The notes below the pieces were generated by a model. It searched no databases. It was not told the DNA's origin and was given only the letters and a program-made list of their open reading frames with translations. Of a stretch of DNA of 64,000 nt, positions 59,926-64,000 are shown in pieces. Position numbers and translations under genes: made by a program. How positions within the stretch are numbered: position 1 is the first letter of the stretch; every line of letters starts with the position of its first letter. Source of the DNA: Deinococcus radiotolerans (GTDB lineage Bacteria; Deinococcota; Deinococci; Deinococcales; Deinococcaceae); assembly GCF_014647435.1 (NCBI RefSeq), contig NZ_BMPE01000001.1:806001-870000 (forward strand), written 5' to 3'.

Positions 59926-60840
59926 ATGTCAACGAACGTTCGTTCGGCTGGGCTTCCCGCTGGGCTGGCGCGGCCCCGCAGCCTGCTGTTCGCGCCGGGG
60001 AACCGCGCCGACCTGATCGCCAAACTGCCCCGCAGCGCCCCCGACGCGGTGGTCATCGACCTGGAGGACGCCATTCCCGGCACGCCCGAGGCGAAGGCCG
60101 CCGCCCGCCCGGTCGCGCGCGACGCCGCGCGGGACCTGATCGCCGCCGCGCCGCACCTCCCGGTGTTCCTGCGCGTGAACGCCGTGCACTCGCCGTACTT
60201 TGCCGAGGATCTGCACGTGCTGACGCCGGAACTGGCCGGGGTGGTCGTGCCGAAACTGGAACGCGCGGACGACGTGCGGCAGGTCGTGAACGCCCTGGCG
60301 ACGTTCGGCCTGACCCTGCCCATCCTGGCGGGCCTGGAGACGGGTGCGGGCGTGTGGCACGCGCACGACATCCTGCGAGAGGACGCCGTGCGCTGGGCGT
60401 ACTTCGGCGCGGAGGATTACACGACAGACCTGGGCGGGAGGCGCACGCCCGGCGGGCTGGAGGTCCTGTACGCCCGCTCGCAGGTGGCGCTGGCCGCGCG
60501 CCTGACCGGCGTGCCCGCGCTGGACATCGTCGTGACCGCCCTGAACGACCCGGAACGCTTCCGCGAGGACGCCGGACTGGGCCGCGCGCTGGGCTACGCC
60601 GGGAAACTGTGCATCCACCCCGCGCAGGTCGAACTGGCGCACGAGCTGTTCGGCGCGACCCCCGCCGAGACGGCCCGCGCCCGCGCCCTGCTCGCCGCCG
60701 CCCATGACGCCGCCACGCAGGGCCACGGGGCGTTCAGCTTCGAGGGTCAGATGGTGGACGAACCCATGCTGGCTTCCGCTCGCGCCATCCTCACGCAGGA
60801 TCACGCTGGACTCCCCCACCCCGGAGGTACCCATGAATGA
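59926..60840 (+). CDS. HpcH/HpaI aldolase, CitE-like (acyl-CoA lyase)
   Basis: 304 residues. The CitE/malyl-CoA lyase pattern is clear: [31 protein letters not shown], Arg-containing [29 protein letters not shown] and the end motif [11 protein letters not shown]. It probably cleaves or makes a beta-hydroxyacyl-CoA such as malyl-, methylmalyl- or citramalyl-CoA. Its stop overlaps the MaoC gene by eight bases, so the two form an operon. TATCCT lies seven bases before the ATG. Confidence 0.92.
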   Translation: MSTNVRSAGLPAGLARPRSLLFAPGNRADLIAKLPRSAPDAVVIDLEDAIPGTPEAKAAARPVARDAARDLIAAAPHLPVFLRVNAVHSPYFAEDLHVLTPELAGVVVPKLERADDVRQVVNALATFGLTLPILAGLETGAGVWHAHDILREDAVRWAYFGAEDYTTDLGGRRTPGGLEVLYARSQVALAARLTGVPALDIVVTALNDPERFREDAGLGRALGYAGKLCIHPAQVELAHELFGATPAETARARALLAAAHDAATQGHGAFSFEGQMVDEPMLASARAILTQDHAGLPHPGGTHE

Positions 60841-61315
60841 GGATCTGAACCGCCCGCAGGGGCGCTACCTGGAGGAACTGACCCCCGGCACCGTGATCCG
60901 TCACCGCGTGACGCGCACGGTCACGGAGGCTGACAACGTGTTCTTCACGACCATGACCATGAATCCGCAGCCGCTGCATCTGGATCACGAGTACGCGGCG
61001 GGGACCGAGTTCGGGCGGCCGCTGGTGAACAGCCTGCTGACCCTGAGCCTGCTGGTGGGCCTGAGTGTGCACGAGCTGACGCTGGGCACGCTGGTCGCGA
61101 ACCTGGGCCTGACGGACGTGGTGTTCCCGAAGCCGGTGTTCCATGGGGATACCATCCGCGCGGAGTCGGAGGTGCTGGAGGTCCGCGAGAGCCGCAGCCG
61201 CCCGGACGCGGGCATCGTGATCGTGGAGCACCGCGCGCTGAACCAGCGGGGCGAGATCGTGGCGCGGTGTAAACGGACCGCCCTGATGCAGAAACGGCCC
61301 GCCCAGCCGGACTGA
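60833..61315 (+). CDS. MaoC-family hydratase
   Basis: 160 residues, one hotdog domain with the hydratase-2 signature: [39 protein letters not shown] and [15 protein letters not shown]. Hydrates or dehydrates an enoyl-CoA; next to a CitE-like lyase the mesaconyl-CoA / methylmalyl-CoA step is the best guess. Overlaps the lyase gene; GGAGGT precedes the ATG. Confidence 0.92.
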   Translation: MNEDLNRPQGRYLEELTPGTVIRHRVTRTVTEADNVFFTTMTMNPQPLHLDHEYAAGTEFGRPLVNSLLTLSLLVGLSVHELTLGTLVANLGLTDVVFPKPVFHGDTIRAESEVLEVRESRSRPDAGIVIVEHRALNQRGEIVARCKRTALMQKRPAQPD

Positions 61316-61336
61316 CGCGCCGCTGTTCCGGGGGGC

Positions 61337-62170
61337 TTAACCGGTCCAGCCCCGCCAGCCCTGCACGGCGCCCGTGATGCTCCTGCCGGGCAGTTCGTGC
61401 ACGGGTGCGCCGGTGGCGCCGGGACTGGTGTTGAAATCCACGGCCCAGCGCACGCCGCCGCTGATCACGAAATCAATGGCGAACAGCGGGCCAAGGAGGG
61501 CGTCGTGCTCGCGGCCGTACGGCCCGGTGTCCGGCCGGGCGGTCACGGCGCTCCAGTGGGCGTCCGTGACCGCCACGTTGCTGCGCCAGTCCCGGCTGAG
61601 GAGGCGCAGGTGCAGCACGTGGTCACCGGCCACCAGATCCCGTTCGGACGCGCCCGTGACGCCCTCGGGCGCGCCGGGCGGCAGGTCAGGCGGTAGGAAG
61701 CGGGTACACAGGCGGCCGGGGTGCTCGCGCCGCGCCTGCGCGGCCGGCAGGCGCACCTTGTCCTGCCCCACGTGCCCGCCGTACTCGCTGAGGTACACGA
61801 CGACCTCGTCCCAGTCGGCGGGCACGTCCGCCGTTCTGGCCCAGGGGGCCACAGTCAATCCCAGCTGTGCCATGAGGGACAGGGCCTGCGCCCGCGTGGG
61901 GGCGACCGTGAAGCGCAGGTCCACGCGGGTGAGGTGCTGCGTACACAGCGCCTCACCCAGCACCTCGCCCCTCTCTGGGGCGGGCACCGACCAGTCCAGG
62001 CCCAGGTCCCAGGGCAGCAGGTCCGGCCGGGCGGCACGGCTATAAGGATGCCACAGGGCGCGGCGGGCGGCCCGGTCCGGCGCGAAGCGTGCCAGAGCGT
62101 CCCGTTGCGTCAGGTCCGGCGTCTGCGGGGCCGTCACGTGGCGCCGCGTGTCGGCACAGGCGAGGGGCAC
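61337..62170 (-). CDS. unknown protein with ATP-grasp-like C-terminus
   Basis: 277 residues from a GTG at 62170; GTG 62137 is an alternative. The last 50 residues, FAIDFVISGGVRWAVDFN followed by TSPGATGAP, resemble the metal-binding end of ATP-grasp enzymes (DFNxSPG), and VVVYLSEYGGHVGQDKVRL could be part of the nucleotide site. The N-terminal 75 residues are unlike known domains. The gene starts five bases after the stop of the metallo-beta-lactamase-fold gene, so it is likely co-transcribed. Assignment is tentative. Confidence 0.6.
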   Translation of the reverse strand: MPLACADTRRHVTAPQTPDLTQRDALARFAPDRAARRALWHPYSRAARPDLLPWDLGLDWSVPAPERGEVLGEALCTQHLTRVDLRFTVAPTRAQALSLMAQLGLTVAPWARTADVPADWDEVVVYLSEYGGHVGQDKVRLPAAQARREHPGRLCTRFLPPDLPPGAPEGVTGASERDLVAGDHVLHLRLLSRDWRSNVAVTDAHWSAVTARPDTGPYGREHDALLGPLFAIDFVISGGVRWAVDFNTSPGATGAPVHELPGRSITGAVQGWRGWTG

Positions 62171-62175
62171 GCGGC

Positions 62176-62910
62176 TCAGTCGAGGCGGGCGGCCAGGGCG
62201 CGCAGCTGCCCGCTAGCGTTGTCACTGACCACGCCGCCGTGGTACGTGACGATGGTCTGCACGTCCTCCTGAGCCAGGCGGCGGACGGAAGCGTGCGCTG
62301 TCTGGAGGTCCGGGGTGGCGCGGGGCATGGGACCACCGAGGGCGCCGTCCTGGGAGGTCAGGGCGTCGCCGCTGATGAGGATGTTCCCGCCGGGCACGAG
62401 CAGGCTGAGGTGCCCCAGGGTGTGGCCGGGCGTGGCGATGACGCGCACGCCGCCGGGCAGCAGGTCACCGTCCTGAAGGCGGCGCTGCACGCTGACCCGG
62501 ACGGGATCGCGCGTGAGCATGGCGCGCATCGTGGGGTTCAGGTTCGGGTCTTGCAGCATGGCCTGCGCCTGCTCGGCGCTGGGGAGTTTCTGCGCGCGGC
62601 GCTCGCCGGTGATGAAGGGCACCTCTGCGTCCAGGGCGTAGACCTCGGCGTTCGTGGCGCGCACGACGTCTTCCAGGCTGCCGATGTGGTCGAGGTCGTG
62701 GTGCGTGACGATCACGCGGCGCACCTGTCCGAGTGCGTATCCAGCCTGGGCCAGTTCGGCGGTGATGGCCTCCAGCTGGCCGGGCAGGCCGGTGTCCACC
62801 AGGGTCAGGGTGTGGTCGGGTCCGGCCAGGGCGACCGGGTGGATGACGGTGGGCCTGTCCATCAGGGTGACAGGCAGGTCGAGGACGATCACGTCACCGA
62901 GGCGTTGCAT
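62176..62910 (-). CDS. metallo-beta-lactamase-fold hydrolase
   Basis: 244 residues. Metal-site motif VTHHDLDHIGSLEDV (HxHxDH form), TPGHTLGHLSLLV with a later His, GDALTSQDG, and a final His in VTYHGG. Glyoxalase II or general MBL hydrolase type; substrate unknown. TACCCT lies six bases before the ATG. Followed closely by the ATP-grasp-like gene and preceded 48 bases upstream by the Crp-family gene on the same strand. Confidence 0.93.
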   Translation of the reverse strand: MQRLGDVIVLDLPVTLMDRPTVIHPVALAGPDHTLTLVDTGLPGQLEAITAELAQAGYALGQVRRVIVTHHDLDHIGSLEDVVRATNAEVYALDAEVPFITGERRAQKLPSAEQAQAMLQDPNLNPTMRAMLTRDPVRVSVQRRLQDGDLLPGGVRVIATPGHTLGHLSLLVPGGNILISGDALTSQDGALGGPMPRATPDLQTAHASVRRLAQEDVQTIVTYHGGVVSDNASGQLRALAARLD

Positions 62911-62958
62911 GCGCGCAGGGTACCCCGCGCCGGGTGGGCGGGGCGCTTCAGGCTCTCT

Positions 62959-63654
62959 TCATTCCAGCTGTTCGGCTTCCTCAAGGGTGATGCCGAGCAG
63001 GCCGTCCACGTCCAGCAGCGTGACCTGCTGCCCGTTGCTCTTCACGAGGTTCGCCTGTTGCAGGCGGCGCATGACGCGCGATACGGTTTCGCGGCTTGAG
63101 GAGATGCGGGCCATGATGTCCTGGGTGCTCAGGGGCAGCACGTGTGGATCGGGGACGCCCGCGCGGACGCGCTGCTGGTACAGGCTGGTGAACACGTGAC
63201 TGAGGGCCGCTTCGGTGTTCAGTCCGAAGGCGATCAGTTCGTCGTTCAGGAACGTGACGCGCTGCACAAGCAGGGCGCTGAGATTCCACAGCACGTCCGG
63301 GTAGCGGCGCAGGATCTGCCGGAAGTGCTCGCGGTAGAGCATCAGGGTGGTGACGTCACTCAGGGCGCGCACGGTGGCGCTGCGTTCCCCGTCGCCCAGA
63401 ACGGCGGTTTCGCCGACCACGGCCGGGGCGTACACGTCACCCATGACGCGTTCGCGGCTGCCCAGGCTGACGCGGGAGACGCGCACGACGCCGCGCGTGA
63501 TGAGGTGCAGCGCTTCACCTTCGGCGTCCTGTTCCAGGATGACCTGACCGACCCGGAAGTGCCGTTCAGTGGTGACTTGCGAAGCCTCCAGAAGCGCCTC
63601 GGGGGGCACATTCTGAAAGAGTGGGGAGAGCTTCAGGTCGTCCAGCCGCGCCAT
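62959..63654 (-). CDS. Crp/Fnr-family transcriptional regulator
   Basis: 231 residues: cyclic-nucleotide-binding domain (about 10-125) with FRVGQVILEQDAEGEALHLI and VVGETAVLGDGERSATVRA (phosphate-binding cassette GETAxxxxxxRSATVR), so cAMP may bind, a dimer helix, and a C-terminal helix-turn-helix DIMARISSSRETVSRVMRRLQ. TAGGAT lies nine bases before the ATG. It may also drive the MBL gene downstream. Confidence 0.94.
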   Translation of the reverse strand: MARLDDLKLSPLFQNVPPEALLEASQVTTERHFRVGQVILEQDAEGEALHLITRGVVRVSRVSLGSRERVMGDVYAPAVVGETAVLGDGERSATVRALSDVTTLMLYREHFRQILRRYPDVLWNLSALLVQRVTFLNDELIAFGLNTEAALSHVFTSLYQQRVRAGVPDPHVLPLSTQDIMARISSSRETVSRVMRRLQQANLVKSNGQQVTLLDVDGLLGITLEEAEQLE

Positions 63655-63762
63655 CGTCCGATCATCCTAGCCTGACTTGGCACTCCTGAACAGTCACCCG
63701 CGCAGGGTGCCCGCCCGGTCAGCTGGCCGCCGCCGGGTGCGGCGGACGCTAAGATGCGCCGC

Positions 63763-64000
<238 letters not shown>

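Overview
The window is about 70% G+C chromosomal DNA from a Deinococcus (inferred from gene content, order and style; species not assigned). The best pointers are an archaeal-type aspartyl-tRNA synthetase, an rpoD with a long Ala/Lys/Pro-rich N-terminus, an ftsZ with a very short linker, a dcw cluster ordered murG-murC-murB-ftsQ-ftsA-ftsZ, and many genes whose start codon lies 6-9 bases after a TANNNT -10 element with no Shine-Dalgarno sequence (leaderless transcripts, as known for Deinococcus). It is gene-dense core DNA: no rRNA, tRNA, CRISPR, insertion sequence or prophage was seen.

Layout. 1-5.6 kb: end of a DUF11-type surface protein, a lipoprotein, a MacB/LolD-like ABC exporter pair, a DUF4127 protein. 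4.7-7.5 kb: minus-strand operon proB > DOMON-like membrane protein > EamA transporter with 4-base overlaps. 7.5-12.4 kb: secreted protein, TetR regulator divergent from folD, GNAT acetyltransferase, M28 peptidase. 12.5-21.1 kb: lepA, a two-component system, small barrel-like exported protein, aminotransferase, a short UvrA/DrrC-like protein, AIM24 protein. 21.2-28.1 kb: cell wall and division cluster. 28.3-33 kb: solute-binding protein; DUF4129-MoxR-DUF58 operon. 33.2-38.9 kb: rpoD, RsmC-like methyltransferase, conserved unknowns, LysM-NlpC/P60 hydrolase. 38.9-39.3 kb: unusually A+T-rich intergenic region. 39.3-46.3 kb: unknown gene, DUF1844, dtd, LysM-M23 peptidase, N-formylglutamate amidohydrolase-like protein, polyprenyl synthase, hydrolase, TPR-GGDEF protein. 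46.4-51 kb: leuS and argS. 51-57.5 kb: transglutaminase, DUF255 protein, lipoprotein, split chromate transporter, spermidine-synthase-like protein, hydrolase. 57.6-64 kb: secreted protein, aspS2, CitE/MaoC pair, unknown ATP-grasp-like protein, metallo-beta-lactamase-fold protein, Crp-family regulator, start of an ABC ATPase.

Most interesting signal: leuS and aspS2 each have a leader with the same plan. A promoter's TACACT element is followed 7 bases later by the ATG of a 13-residue peptide, then a rho-independent terminator, then the synthetase gene with its own ribosome-binding site. The aspS2 leader peptide is [13 protein letters not shown]: four Asn and two Asp codons in front of the archaeal-type AspRS whose relatives make both Asp-tRNA(Asp) and the Asp-tRNA(Asn) precursor of Asn-tRNA. 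The leuS leader has two non-CTG Leu codons and a hairpin sharing four bases with the terminator, so the two structures exclude each other. Both look like ribosome-mediated transcription attenuators in which the regulatory peptide is itself translated from a leaderless 5' end. A third leaderless mini-ORF, rich in Leu/Ser codons, overlaps the TTG start of the spermidine-synthase-like gene at 55886. These are sequence-based inferences, not demonstrated.
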